Origin: Brachionus plicatilis
Lineage: Eukaryota > Rotifera > Eurotatoria > Ploima > Brachionidae
Reading direction: 5' to 3'
Assembly: GCA_010279815.1 (NCBI GenBank)
Contig: QEOQ01000344.1
Span: 605,458 to 669,457, forward strand
DNA: 64,000 nt
Every line of letters starts with the position of its first letter. Position 1 is the first letter of the stretch. This document shows, in pieces, positions 12,175 through 22,713 of the stretch. Under the pieces are notes generated by a model. The model was not told the DNA's origin. It searched no databases and saw nothing but the letters and a program-made list of their open reading frames with translations. The position numbers were made by a program, and so were the translations under genes.

Positions 12175-12469
12175 CTTGAAAAAGTTGGTAAACTTAAAAA
12201 ATTGCTTAATTTTTTTGTTTCAAATTATTTTAAAATTTTTTAATTTTTACGCAAAAAAAGTGTTGTCCATAGCTTTAACATTCTCGAAAAATTGTGAAAA
12301 GTTTTATTTTTTTTTTTTTCAACTTAAATTCAAATGATCAAAAAATTTGATTAGAAATTTTTATTTAAAGTAATTCGATAATTTAATTGATGTTCCTGTA
12401 TCTAGATAAAAGAATAAACTTGTTTTATTTTACAAGAGTAAATTTAATTAGTTTGAAATTTTAATTTTC

Positions 12470-13407
12470 TCATTTTTTCAATAGAACCAAACATTCTTCG
12501 AGGTTTTTAATTGCTGTTGAAACATCGTCATATTGCAGAGCGCTTTGGGCGTATTTGCACAATTTCTGGGCTTTCTGGACTACTTCGACTGGCAGTGAAC
12601 CAGCCGCTTGATCTTCAAAGTTTTCTAAATTAGTTTTGGTTGGCGATGGTCCAGGCTGGTCAGCATGAATATTCTGATGAGGAGTAAACTCTTGTTCATT
12701 GTTTTGCTTACTTTCTTCAAAATCAAATCCTTCACGGAAATTATCTAATAAAAGTGTGATAAGAATTTTTTTAAAAAAATGGTATTTTTTATAAACCTCC
12801 GACTAAAGGTCCCGGTATAGGTGTCTCTCCAGTTTGGAAACATTTGTTCAAATACATGGCTTTTCTTTTTGCATATTGTTTCTTTACAACTAACTTATTA
12901 AATAGTTTAAAAAAATTAAAAAATAGATTTAAAATCATGAAATATCACACATCCTCGGATAGTTCACCAAAACAGTTCAAAATGTCAAACAAAAGACCAG
13001 CAGAGTAAAATTGTTTGACCAAATTTTTGGTAAAACGCGCTTGTCTATCATCCTCGTCAGCTTTATCAAATATTCTTATGGCATACTTTTCCACACAAGC
13101 TTGACCAACTATTTCCGAATGAATAGACTCTTCATTGGGATATTTTTTTTTCAACTAACAAAAAAAATTTCAAAAAAATATTTTCTATTTGTTACTCATT
13201 AATTACAGCCTCTAACAGATCCATAAGTTGAATAAGGAATTTTTTGCAATCAGGAGCTGACTTGTTTGTTTCCATTCCTTTTTGTACTGAATACAAACGG
13301 CAATAGTAGGCGATGCAAACCTCGTTTTTTTGATCTAGCTGCCCAGCAAGGGTCAAATAAGGCCTGAGTTGCTTGAGAGCTTCAGGGACATTCAAATTGC
13401 TTGACAT
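12470..13407 (-). CDS. VTA1: VTA1/LIP5, ESCRT-III/VPS4 cofactor
   Basis: Exons 13407-13207, 13154-12951, 12893-12797 and 12744-12470 join in phase to 258 aa (human 307). The N-terminal tandem MIT region shows AYYCRLYSVQKGMETN, then FLIQLMDLLEALKKKYPNEE, EIVGQACVEKYAIRIFDKAD and LVKQFYSAGLLFDILNCFGE, all close to human VTA1. A Pro/Gln-rich linker follows. The C-terminal VSL domain reads AQKLCKYAQSALQYDDVSTA. The protein stimulates VPS4 disassembly of ESCRT-III in multivesicular-body sorting. The exon 2/3 junction was chosen because SEDLVVKKQYAKRKAMYL then keeps the same length as the human region. Introns are about 52-57 nt. The linker is shorter than in vertebrates. Confidence 0.92.
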
Positions 13408-13682
13408 TTTAAGTCTAGAAAAAATTTCTCAAAAAAACTTTGACTATTCAAAACAAATTAATTTTGAAATTTCTCTTTTTATTGCTACATGCATTTATTG
13501 TTATTAATTAATTATCTTTACTAAAATAAATTTTTAGTTCAGTTGAAATTTTATTCTGAAATCTTTTTTTTTGTTATTGTCATTCATAAATAAATTTATT
13601 AAAAGAAATTTTATAATTTTTTTAAATTTTGATTAAGTTTATTTTGTCATTCTGTTGAAATTAAAAAAAAATCTATTCAAAA

Positions 13683-13840
13683 ATGGAAAATCAACCTACA
13701 GTTGAAATCAATGACCCGAAATGTTTGCATTCAATTTTGCGGAATCTCAATATAAATGTGTCCCTAAAAGATATCAAGCAGCCTACAGTAAATTCTCAAG
13801 AAAAAATAAAATGACCATGATTATTTATTATTTAAGATGG
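13683..13840 (+). pseudogene. Truncated 5' copy of NUF2 (exon 1, intron 1, four bases of exon 2)
   Basis: It duplicates the start of the intact NUF2 gene at 17183, including about 150 bp of upstream sequence (13527-13682 versus about 17018-17182). The copy has seven extra codons after MEN. The exon 1 donor is lost: CTCATGTAAA in the intact gene reads CTCAAGAAAA here, so translation would hit a stop a few codons later. Homology ends at the fourth base of exon 2, exactly where a Ty3/gypsy LTR begins. Confidence 0.85.
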
Positions 13841-14225
13841 TGTGATGTAGTATCTTTTCAGCTGCCAATCACAACGTTAAGTTGGAATGGTTCTGCAAGC
13901 ACCTTCAACTTATCAGCTGACTAAACCTCCCTCTCTAAAATCAAATTTTATAAACTTTTAAATTTTAACTTTTGTCTATTCTTCTTGTTCTATTCTAATT
14001 TCTTCTTTTTATGATTTATAGCGTCCTTTCTTTAACATTTTAGTTTAAGTCGTTTTAGCTCTATTTTATTTTCTCTTTCTTTTTTCATCTCTTCTTCTTT
14101 CTTATTTAATATTTTACTAATATTTATGTTTTGCTCAGAACGACCGTTTTCTATTAGATAGATTTTAAATAAACCATTTTAGCTTAATAAAATAAATCGT
14201 TTATTTTGCACCAACACAAAAAACA
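13841..14225 (+). repeat. 5' LTR of the Ty3/gypsy element
   Basis: It begins with TG and ends near CA, about 385 bp, followed within 10 bp by the primer-binding-site-like TGGCGACGAGG. No second LTR copy was noticed in the window, so the exact right end is estimated. Confidence 0.6.
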
Positions 14226-14405
14226 CTTTATCTGGCGACGAGGATAACTATATGATAAACGAAGAGCCAGTACAAGAAGTAGCGATTACCAGTACAGACG
14301 ACGCGAACAAAGCCAAGCCACAAAACGACACCAATCATAGCATAGACGCCAACACTCATACTTCAAACTCACACGACTGCTCAAACGCAATCAAAAACTC
14401 GCAGG

Positions 14406-15119
14406 ATGAATAATGAAGCAGCATGTGGTATATTTCAATACCACGGAGACATGTCCACCATCGGATCAAGGTGGTCGAAATGGACCGAAAAATTTGACCT
14501 TTACCTGAAATCTGAAAAGCTAGAAGACGCTGATCAGATAAAGGCCAAATTCCTCCTGTACATGGGAGACGACGCACGCGACGTTTACAACAACAGTGCC
14601 AGCAAAAAAGATGATTACGCATTCGAGGCCATAAAGAAGATACTCACCGAACAGTTCACCCCCAAGCGGTCAGTATAGGCCGAAATTTGCGAATTTCGGA
14701 ACGCAAAGAGGCGAGAGGGTGAAATGGTCAACGAATACGTTATGCGCCTTCGTGAGTTCGCCAAGTACTGCAAATTCGGCACTGCACTCGAGATCGAAAT
14801 CGAGAGGCAATTTGTTGTTGGTTGCGGAATGGAAGAGGTCCAAAGGCACTGCGCGAGAACGGACGATCTAGACCTAGCTAGAGTTCTGGAGTATGCCATT
14901 GGTTTAGAACGTGCTAGCGCAAGTATGGCGAAGATCCGAGGCTCAGGTGAATCGGAACCGTTAAGCAGAGGCGTGATAGCATACGCCAGCAACGATCATG
15001 CCAAGACGAAGGTCCATCAGAGCAGAACGCAAAGCCAAAAAGGAAAGTCGTGCGGAAACTGTGGTGTGAAAGCGCATGCAGACCGATCGAAGTGTCCAGC
15101 TACAGGCCAGAGTTGCTGA
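14406..15119 (+). pseudogene. gag of the Ty3/gypsy element, with an in-frame stop
   Basis: The frame opens with MNNEAACGIFQYHGDMST and has the capsid-like SRWSKWTEKFDLYLK and DDARDVYNN segments. A TAG at 14676-14678 interrupts it after FTPKRSV, and the same frame continues with EICEFRNAKRREGE and VNEYVMRLREFAKYC. A nucleocapsid zinc knuckle (CGNCGVKAHADRSKC) lies near the end. A 53-codon open frame (14252-14413) overlaps the start and may be the original Gag N-terminus, now out of frame. Confidence 0.7.
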
Positions 15120-15330
15120 ACGAAGATCAAAGGTATCCTGTGCTTTGCGCGCGTTTGTCGAAGTGGTGGTCAGTCAACGGACTCGCGTCGAAATAGTAAC
15201 GAGAGAACCGCGCAAAGCTTCTCAAACCAGCGCCAGCAGAGGTCTGCGCAAAGTGGCAATCGCTACGTCCGTCAACTGGCAGCGAATGATGAGAACAAAG
15301 CAGCACGTAGTTCGATGAAGAGCACATTCG

Positions 15331-16149
15331 ATGAAGATGACTACCAGGAACTCCTGCAAAGCCAGTCTGAACTTCGGCAACAACACAATAAGCTCAGCTC
15401 CGAATACCATCGGCACTATCAAGCCACAAGAATGTATAAGAGTAGAAGCTCTCATACTAGACACAAAGGTCCGGTTCATGATTGACACCGGTGCACCTTT
15501 CAATAAAATTGATGAGGCAACTTATCATCGGCTTAATAATAAGCCTCATCTGAACAGGTGTCACTCAAACTTCTACGCTTATACCGCTGAGAAACCGATC
15601 GAATTCTTAGGCCAGTTTGAATCAACTATCAAGTTTAATGGTCGATCTGTAAACTCCGACTTCAGAGTGGTTAAAGGAAGTCATGAGTGCTTAGTTGGCT
15701 GTAAAACAGCGCTAGAGCTAAGCGTGATAACTATCAACAATCTTAAACGGTCAGAGCAAGCAACCGAAACAAATCCTGCACCAGAGGAGATAGCAGCCAA
15801 ATTTCCTAAACTGTTCAGCGGAGAACTTGGCTGTGCAATGAACTCAGAAGTGAAACTGGATGTTGATCAAAACGTGAGACCGGTTAGGCAGCCACAACGT
15901 CCAGTGCCTTTTCACTTACGAGAGCAAGTCGAAGAGGAGATACTCAGGCAAATTAAACAAGGTATCCTAAAGCGAGTAGACAGCAAGAGTGGACCAACTC
16001 AATGGGTATCAAATCTAGTGATAGTACCGAAAGAGAAGCCAGTTCCGAATGCCAAATGTAGTCTATCCAGTCCAATAACTGGATCAGAACAATCAAAGCA
16101 GCACCAATTCGACAATTATGAAACAATTATGATTTTAGAAAAAAATTAA
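15331..16149 (+). pseudogene. pol fragment: aspartic protease and start of reverse transcriptase
   Basis: The retropepsin active site reads FMIDTGAPFNKID. After a linker, KFPKLFSGELG and the RT entry region (VRPVRQPQRPVPFHLREQVE, GILKRVDSKSG, TQWVSNLVIVPKEK) appear in the usual Ty3/gypsy order. Coding similarity ends there; the last residues come from the flanking duplicated segment. The catalytic RT motif is not present, so the element is not autonomous. Confidence 0.75.
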
Positions 16150-16920
16150 TTTTAATCTTTTCATTTTTCCAAATAATTAAGCTTAAAACGATACATTTTA
16201 ATAAATTTTAACTAATCCTAACAATCATGACCAATTTCTTGTATTTTCTAGTGTTTTCGAATCGGCAAATTGAAGTTCATGATCAAATGTAAATTTCAAA
16301 TCAAAATTTTTAGTTTTTGATTCAAATAAAATGGAATTTTTTAATCAATTTTTTAATAATAAATGACTATACTTTATTAAACATTATTTGTTTAATCTAT
16401 AATTAGATAGAAAATTATATGAATTTTTGTCTGAAGTAAAAATAAAATCTTAATCGATATTTTGAAATTTTGCAATACAAAATTTAACATTGTTTCGACG
16501 TAAAATATTTTAATTAATATTAAAATATCATTTAAAGTCATAATTTGGATACCTAAATGTCGATTTTAAATTTGTCTTTAAAATTTTCAAATAAAGATTT
16601 TAGAAGAATCAATTAAAGCTCAATTAGAAAAAAATGAATTGATATTTTTTTTTAATTAAAATAATAAACATCTTATGTTTAATTTAAAAAAACTTTAAAA
16701 AAATCTAATTTCATCATTTTTATTAAGATTTGAATCAATTAAATTTTGATCATTTGATTATGATCATGAACTTTAAGTTGCCTTTCGAATCAAGGATGGT
16801 TCGAATAAAGAATATTTTGAGTTGATTGTTTGTAAAATAAAGATTTCTATAAAATTTTGAACCAGAGAAAGAAGAAATTTCAAATTGAAAATTTTTGAAA
16901 AATAAAGCTTAAAATAAAAA
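16122..16920 (+). repeat. Segmental duplicate of 21216-21483, interrupted by a MITE
   Basis: Bases 16122-16263 and 16783-about 16904 match 21216-21357 and 21358-about 21472 almost base for base. The only large difference is the 519-bp MITE present here and absent there. The two copies flank NUF2 and FGGY in direct orientation. Confidence 0.85.
16264..16782. mobile_element. MITE, family A (519 bp), 9-bp target duplication
   Basis: Termini are GGCAAATTGAAGTTCATGAT on the left and the inverted ATGAACTTTAAGTTGCC on the right. TTTCGAATC flanks it at 16255-16263 and 16783-16791. The paralogous empty site at 21349-21357 has a single TTTCGAATC. The interior is non-coding and matches the MITE at 49343-52053, without that copy's nested transposon. 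Confidence 0.9.
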
Positions 16921-17035
16921 CTTTTATTTTAAGCTTTAAATTTTTAGTTCAGTTGAAATTTCAAATTGAAAATTTTTGAAAAATAAAGCTTAAAATAAAA
17001 ACTTTTATTTTAAGCTTTAAATTTTTAGTTCAGTT
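16874..17035 (+). repeat. Two-copy 81-bp tandem repeat with an internal palindrome
   Basis: Units start with GAAATTTCAAATTGAAAATT at 16874 and 16955. Each contains an inverted repeat, AAGCTTAAAATAAAA paired with TTTTATTTTAAGCTT (first at 16905-16936). Similarity between the two segmental copies (16122 and 21216 regions) breaks at this palindrome. Confidence 0.8.
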
Positions 17036-17182
17036 GAAATTTCATTCTGAAATCTTTTTTTTTGTTATTGTCATTCATATATAAATTTATTAAAAGAAAT
17101 TTTATAATTTTTTTAAATTTTGATTAAGTTTATTTTGTCATTCTGTTGAAATTAAAAAAATTTCAAAAAAATCTATTCAAAA

Positions 17183-18989
17183 ATGGAAAATGACCCGAAA
17201 TGTTTGCATTCAATTTTGCGGAATCTCAATATAAATGTGTCCCTAAAAGATATCAAGCAGCCTACAGTAAATTCTCATGTAAAAAAAAAAATGACCATGA
17301 TTATTTATTATTTAAGATGGAATCATACTTGGCCATTTACAAAGGATTTATGGAAATGTGCTTTTTAATTAAAGCTCCGGTTTTGGACGAAATTCCGCCC
17401 AGTTCTATTGCAAATTTTTCGGAAGATTGCATTAAAAATCAAGCAGATTCCTTTAAATTTCTACAACTTTACAGTCTAATGTAAAAAAGCCTTGACTAAA
17501 ATTTAAATCTAATTTTTTTAAAGAAATTTTATGTATTCTATTATGAGCGCTGAGTATTCAATGACAGAAATTTTTAATCCACGTAGGATTTGGAAAATTA
17601 AAAAGATCTCAATTTAATTTATTTTTTTTAATAGCCAGGAAGCTTTTTTTTAAGCAGATCAGCTCATTGATTAATTTTGCCAGATTTTTGTTCGACGAAT
17701 TGAATGAATACGGAAAGATACAAACCGAAAATGTGGGTGATAAACCAAAATTTGCGAACTCAATTAACAAATTTTTTTTAGAAAGCTTTAATGGAAAATC
17801 TCAATGAAATTAAGAAAGAATGCGACGAATATGCGAATAAAATAGACAATCTTCAAACTGAAGCAAAACAAAAAAAGCCATTAATTGAAGCAGTATAAAA
17901 AAATTTAAGAATTAAAATTTTTTTAAAATTTTTTTAGACAAAAAAAAGAATTGCTGCTTTGAAAGAAAATCAAAATTTACTCCGCCAAGCAAGGAACAAA
18001 TTGGCTGATAAAAATGAGATCGCTAAAAAAGAAGAACAAAATTTAATCAGCGATAAAGTAATTTTTTTTTATTTTGAAAATTTTTTATTTAAAATATTTT
18101 AATTTGAGAATGATTTGACAGAAAAAGTGAGTTCTTTCAAAAAAAAAATGGACCTTTACGAAATGTTGCTCATCAAATCTCCGGATAGACTCAAAAGAGA
18201 CATGGAAAAAAACGAAGCGAGAATAATTGATGTAAACATTTTTTTTAAATAAATTTTTTAAATGAAAATTTTAATTTAAATTTAGTTGGAAAAATTATCT
18301 AAAGCTAAAAAGTGTGAAAATCAAGAGCTGAGAAAAGATATTTTTGAAAGAGAGAGGTTTGTGGAGATGGCAAATGGTGTTCGGGATGCATTTGAGAATT
18401 TTTTTAATAATGAAGTTCAAAAAGCAAAGTAAAAAAAATCAATCGCTTTAAATTTAACTCAACTTTTTGAAGTTCAAAGCTCAAGGAAATCGAAAAAATT
18501 CAGGATGAAATAACTAGCATTAGCTTCGAGCTAAAAGAACTCGAAAATATGATTGATCTATTGAGCAAAAACAAAAAAGAATTGGAGCTTCAAATACAAA
18601 ATCAAACTCTAGAACTTAAGCAAAAAATTAGCAAATTCAAAAATGAAGAAGAAGATATTTCAAATAAAATTAAAGAAATTTTGAATCGTATTCAACAAAC
18701 AGAAGACGAAGTGGCTCGTATAGATGAAGAAACTTCAATATCAATCAAAAAAACCCAGGAAATGATGGCTATCAGCTTTAAACAAATGGAAATTTGTAAA
18801 AGAGAGGAAAAAATTGCAGAGGCTAAGTACAAAGCCGAAGAAATCTACTTGCTCGATTGCCAGAAAGAGACTTTGGATAAGGTTGAAGAGGTTAAAAAAG
18901 CTCAGGACAAGATGAGTCACTTTTTGGACAAAGCTTTGGAGGAATACACCAAAAATGGAACCTTTAATTTCGAAAATCTAAACATTTAA
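17183..18989 (+). CDS. NUF2: NUF2, Ndc80 kinetochore complex subunit
   Basis: Eight exons join in phase: 17183-17278, 17317-17480, 17639-17732, 17782-17892, 17938-18057, 18109-18231, 18286-18428 and 18473-18989. The product is 455 aa (human 464). The first 130 residues correspond to the calponin-homology head (FSEDCIKNQADSFKFLQLY, then ISSLINFARFLFDELNEYG). The rest is long coiled coil. IKSPDRLKRDMEKNEARI matches the IVDSPEKLKNYKEKM region of human NUF2, and NKALMENLNEIKKE aligns with the start of its coil. NUF2 pairs with NDC80 to bind microtubules at kinetochores. Introns are 38 to 158 nt, and the 38-nt intron 1 is among the shortest here. A broken 5' copy lies at 13683. A divergent start relative to VTA1 was probably the original arrangement before local duplication. 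Confidence 0.88.
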
Positions 18990-19246
18990 ATCGAATAATA
19001 AATACTAGATTAATATAATTAATAATTTTGATAATTTTGAGAAAATTAAGACATTTATTTCGACTGTATTTTAAAAATTTCAATAAAATAACCTTTCTTT
19101 TATTGTGAAAATTTTAATTTTTCTGAAAAATAAATTTCCCAAAAACAAGGTAATGTAAAAGTGCGACAACAATAATTTAATTTAAATTTAGTTTGACTTT
19201 ATTATCTTTGAAAGAAAAAAAAATTATTTTAACAAGTATAAAAAAC

Positions 19247-20923
19247 ATGGAAATGGAATATTATATGGGTGTAGACGTGGGCACAAGTAGTGTCCGAGTC
19301 GGCTTATTTGACCAAAATGGTACATTAATGGAACAAAAAACCGAGGAAATCACAGTATTCAACTTCAAACAAGATTATTATGAGCAATCTTCGAGTGAAA
19401 TAATAGAAAAAATAAACCAATGTATCAATTTTATTCTAGATAAATGTCCAGTTGGTGAAAATGTGCTCAGCATTGGGTTCGATGCAACATGCTCTCTGGT
19501 TATATTGGACAAAAATTACCAACCATTGTCGGTATCTGATTCAGAAGATCCGAATGTAAACATCATAATGTGGATGGATCATCGGGCAATCGAACAAGCC
19601 GAGTTCATAAACTCAACTAATTATGAGGCTCTCAAAAATGTCGGTGGTTCAATATCTCCCGAAATGGACCCCCCAAAAATTCTCTGGCTAAAGCAAAATA
19701 AAAAGTCCAGTTTTCAAAATGCATCACATTTTTTCTCCTTGCCAGATTTTCTTGTGTGGAAGTTTAGTGGCAAAAGTGTTCGTTCAGTTTGCTCGGTCAC
19801 TTGTAAATGGCTGTTTAAATCCAAGGAAAACAAGTGGGATGCAAATTTTTGGCAAACCATTGATCTTGACGAATTGACACAAGACAATTTTGCCAGAATA
19901 GGTTCAAAAATAGAAAAGCCTTTAAAGTATTGTGACATCAAAATTTTGGATTCTGTGAGCAAAGCGCTTGGTTTAAATTCTGAGACAAAAATAGGGGTGT
20001 CCATGATTGATGCTCATGCAGGAGGTGTTGGTGGAATTTGTCTGACTTATGGCTATTTGAACCATTTAAAAGAAAGTAAAGTTAATGTGGAAGAAATTCT
20101 TGTCCTTGTTAGTGGAACTTCGTCATGTTTTATGGCTTCGAGTAAAGAGCCGAAATTTATTAAAGGCATTTGGGGTCCTTATTTTGAAGCTATGGTGCCA
20201 AATATGTGGCTGAACGAGGGTGGTCAGAGTGCTTCGGGTAAATTGCTTGATCATGTCATAACTACCCATCCAAGCTATTCCCAATTAAAAGCATATCTTG
20301 GAGATAATAATTCAGTTTATAATTATTTAAATGACTATTTGAAAAGATTAGCAGAGGAAAAAAAATTAAAAAATCTGACTTATTTGACTAAAGATGTTCA
20401 TGTGTATCCGGATTTTCACGGAAATCGCAGCCCACTAGCTGATCCGATCATGAAAGGACAAATAATTGGACTTGGTCTGGACACATCATTGCAAGATTTG
20501 GCAATCAAATATTTGGCAACTGTACAAGCGCTGGCTTATCAGACACGGCACATAATTGAAGAAATGAATTTCCAAGGATTTGACATAAAAATTATTAGCT
20601 TGATTGGAGGCCTTATCCAAAATAGTTTGTATACCAGAACTGTTAGTGATGTGTGCAATGTACCTGTTTTATTCCAAAATGGTTTAAATAGCTCAATTAT
20701 TCTGGGAGCTGCTTTACTTGGAGCTGCGAGCTGTGATTTTTTTAGGGAAAAAAGTTTTGAGCAATTGATCTCAGATTTTGGCATAAAAAATCAAAATGCA
20801 ATGAATTGTTCATTTTTAAGACCAGATTTGAATACTAAAATGTATCATCAAACAAAATACGAAATTTACAAGTTAATGCTAAATAATCAAATTATTTTTA
20901 GATCGATGATGAAAAATTTTTGA
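19247..20923 (+). CDS. FGGY: FGGY-family carbohydrate kinase (D-ribulokinase-like)
   Basis: A single-exon gene of 558 aa (human FGGY 551). The start is the ATG at 19247, placing GVDVGTSSVRVGLFDQNG, the FGGY phosphate-binding strand, at the N-terminus. Other family landmarks include IGFDATCSLVILD, IIMWMDHRA, FFSLPDFLVWKFSG, MIDAHAGGVGGI with the catalytic Asp, VSGTSSCF, WGPYFEAMVPNMWLNEGGQS and HVYPDFHGNRSPLADP. Similarity to animal FGGY is continuous along the whole length, so phosphorylation of a ketopentose such as ribulose is the expected reaction; specificity cannot be read here. It is the only sizeable gene in the window without introns. It lies 257 bp downstream of NUF2 on the same strand. 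Confidence 0.93.
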   Translation: MEMEYYMGVDVGTSSVRVGLFDQNGTLMEQKTEEITVFNFKQDYYEQSSSEIIEKINQCINFILDKCPVGENVLSIGFDATCSLVILDKNYQPLSVSDSEDPNVNIIMWMDHRAIEQAEFINSTNYEALKNVGGSISPEMDPPKILWLKQNKKSSFQNASHFFSLPDFLVWKFSGKSVRSVCSVTCKWLFKSKENKWDANFWQTIDLDELTQDNFARIGSKIEKPLKYCDIKILDSVSKALGLNSETKIGVSMIDAHAGGVGGICLTYGYLNHLKESKVNVEEILVLVSGTSSCFMASSKEPKFIKGIWGPYFEAMVPNMWLNEGGQSASGKLLDHVITTHPSYSQLKAYLGDNNSVYNYLNDYLKRLAEEKKLKNLTYLTKDVHVYPDFHGNRSPLADPIMKGQIIGLGLDTSLQDLAIKYLATVQALAYQTRHIIEEMNFQGFDIKIISLIGGLIQNSLYTRTVSDVCNVPVLFQNGLNSSIILGAALLGAASCDFFREKSFEQLISDFGIKNQNAMNCSFLRPDLNTKMYHQTKYEIYKLMLNNQIIFRSMMKNF

Positions 20924-21044
20924 TAAGAAAAAAATTTTTTTTTTAGGCCAGTTCGAATAAAAATTTAATAAATTATATAAAAAAAAATAAATAAATTGTG
21001 CAAAAGAAAATTTTGGCCAATTTTTTCGAATTATCGAACCCCAA

Positions 21045-21410
21045 TAATGCTTATTTAAGTCATATTCTATTTTGAATTTTGATTTAAATCATCCTTGATT
21101 TAAAAACACTAGAAAATACAAGAAATTGGTCATGATTGTTAGGATTAGTCAAAATTCATTAAAAAGTATGGTTTTAAGCTAAATTTTGTTTATATTAACT
21201 TGCAAAACAGAGGGTAACAATTATGATTTTAGAAAAAAATGAATTTTAATCTTTTCATTTTTCCAAATAATTAAGCTTAAAACGATACATTTTAATAAAT
21301 TTTGACTAATCCTAACAATCATGACCAATTTCTTGTATATTCTAGTGTTTTCGAATCAAGGATGATTCGAATTAAGAATATTTTGAGTTGATTGTTTGTA
21401 AAATAAAGAT
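21045..21410. mobile_element. Foldback element (about 120-150 bp arms) with duplicated right half
   Basis: The left arm (about 21058-21180) contains ACACTAGAAAATACAAGAAA and GTTAGGATTAGTC. The right arm (about 21238-21390) contains their inverted partners, GACTAATCCTAACAATCATG and TTTCTTGTATATTCTAGTGT. Its right half is what is duplicated at 16122-16263. Ends are diverged and not defined to the base. Confidence 0.7.
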
Positions 21411-21737
21411 TTCTTTAAAATTTTGAACCAGAGAAAGAAGAAATTTCAAATTGAAAATTTTTGAAAAATAAAGCTTAAAATAACAACACTTACAAGTTAA
21501 ACAAAATTTTGACTTTTCCTTATCTAGGAAAGTAGGCCTAGAATTTTTGCAATAGAAAAGTCATTTTTGTTTTATGTTAAAAAACCTGAATAGTTCCATG
21601 AATAATTAACTTTATTTTTTTTTAATTAAAATTAAAATTGAAGATGTTCTAAATTTATTTGCTAAATTTTATCTTTATTTTTTAGAAAGCCGATTAATTA
21701 AGATCAATTTTCAAGTGTAATTCGGGGCTAACCAAAA

Positions 21738-22713
21738 ATGGGTATTGAAAAAAATTTTAAAAAATTAATCTTAAATTTAAAATTTAAGATTCAGATTCTG
21801 ATAGCTCATATTGTGAAGACCTGAACTGTTTTAAATTAGGTAGATTTTTTTGCATTCTTTAATTAATCTAACTATTATTATATATTTTTTTAATTTATTT
21901 TAATCTAAGGGATGATTGTCTCAGAGGATTTGATCGACAGAAAAAAATATAATATTCAGTTTAATCTTGACAAGTGCGATTTTCGCTCAGTTATTGAAGA
22001 AATCGTTGTTAAAGAAAAATTAAAATTTTCATGTATTTGTGGTGGATATTTCACCAAGTTAAATGGAAATAAAACAACTCCAGATATATACATTTTTGCA
22101 GGTTCAAACTACAATCCGAAAGAAGAATATTTAAATACTTTTTTAAATGATCAATTTAAAAAATTCAAATTCGAACAACTAGTAAGTTATTCTTATTTTT
22201 TTATTTTTATTTATTTCTTTAAATAGTCTAATATTTTCAAAAATAATTAAAAAATTAATAATTTTCAAAATTAATTTTTAAACGGTGTTGCTTATTGACT
22301 AAAAAACTTGAAAACTCTAAATAACTAATTAAAATAATTATCTTTTTTTATATCTTTTCACTTCTGAGGGAACAGTGGCTCCACAAGGTGTGTTGGCGAA
22401 AAAAAAAGTTTTCATGAAGAATCAAAAACATGCATATGTTTACTTTACAAATGTAAATTTTTCAAGAAGTAACAATCACAAAATACAATTATTGAATACA
22501 TACGATTTGGAAGCATGTAAGATTATGTATTCTTATGACAACAATCGTATCTTCTGCTCAGAATGGTTTGCATATGGAGGAAGCATGATTTATGATGACA
22601 GAACACCTTCAGACGAATTTTTGGAAAAATACTACCAAAAAGGCTTTCAGTTTGAAGACAATTTTTTTACTGCAAGCAACACAAAAAAATTAAATATAAA
22701 TGAATTATCATAG
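21738..22713 (+). CDS. Uncharacterised 223-aa protein
   Basis: Four exons join in phase: 21738-21741, 21789-21839, 21910-22181 and 22369-22713. The first coding exon holds only ATG and one base. The protein starts MDSDSDSSYCEDLNCFKLG. The middle has VEIVVKEK-like charged helix and CICGGYFTKLNG. The last exon is best defined: HAYVYFTNVNFSRSN, LEACKIMYSYDNNRIFCSEW and FAYGGSMIYDDR. I recognise no family and see no signal peptide or membrane segment. Even aromatic spacing and clean splice phases argue for a real gene. The 4-nt coding exon is inferred from phase and could be replaced by a different upstream exon. Confidence 0.6.

Larger units (their letters stand above)
13841..16115 (+). mobile_element. 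Truncated Ty3/gypsy LTR retrotransposon
   Basis: A 5' LTR starts with TGTGATGTAG immediately after the NUF2 pseudogene fragment and ends near 14225. TGGCGACGAGGATAAC, a primer-binding-site-like sequence, follows at 14233. Then come gag (14406-15119), a frame-disrupted gag/pol junction, and pol with protease plus the first part of reverse transcriptase (15331-16115). Homology stops just after the RT N-terminal motif; RNase H, integrase and the 3' LTR are absent. The 3' boundary abuts the duplicated segment starting at 16122, so more than half of the element was deleted. Confidence 0.8.

Noticed and set aside
19247..20923. FGGY kinase as a horizontally acquired gene because it lacks introns
   Set aside because: It matches animal FGGY along its whole length, including metazoan-specific stretches; intron loss is simpler.
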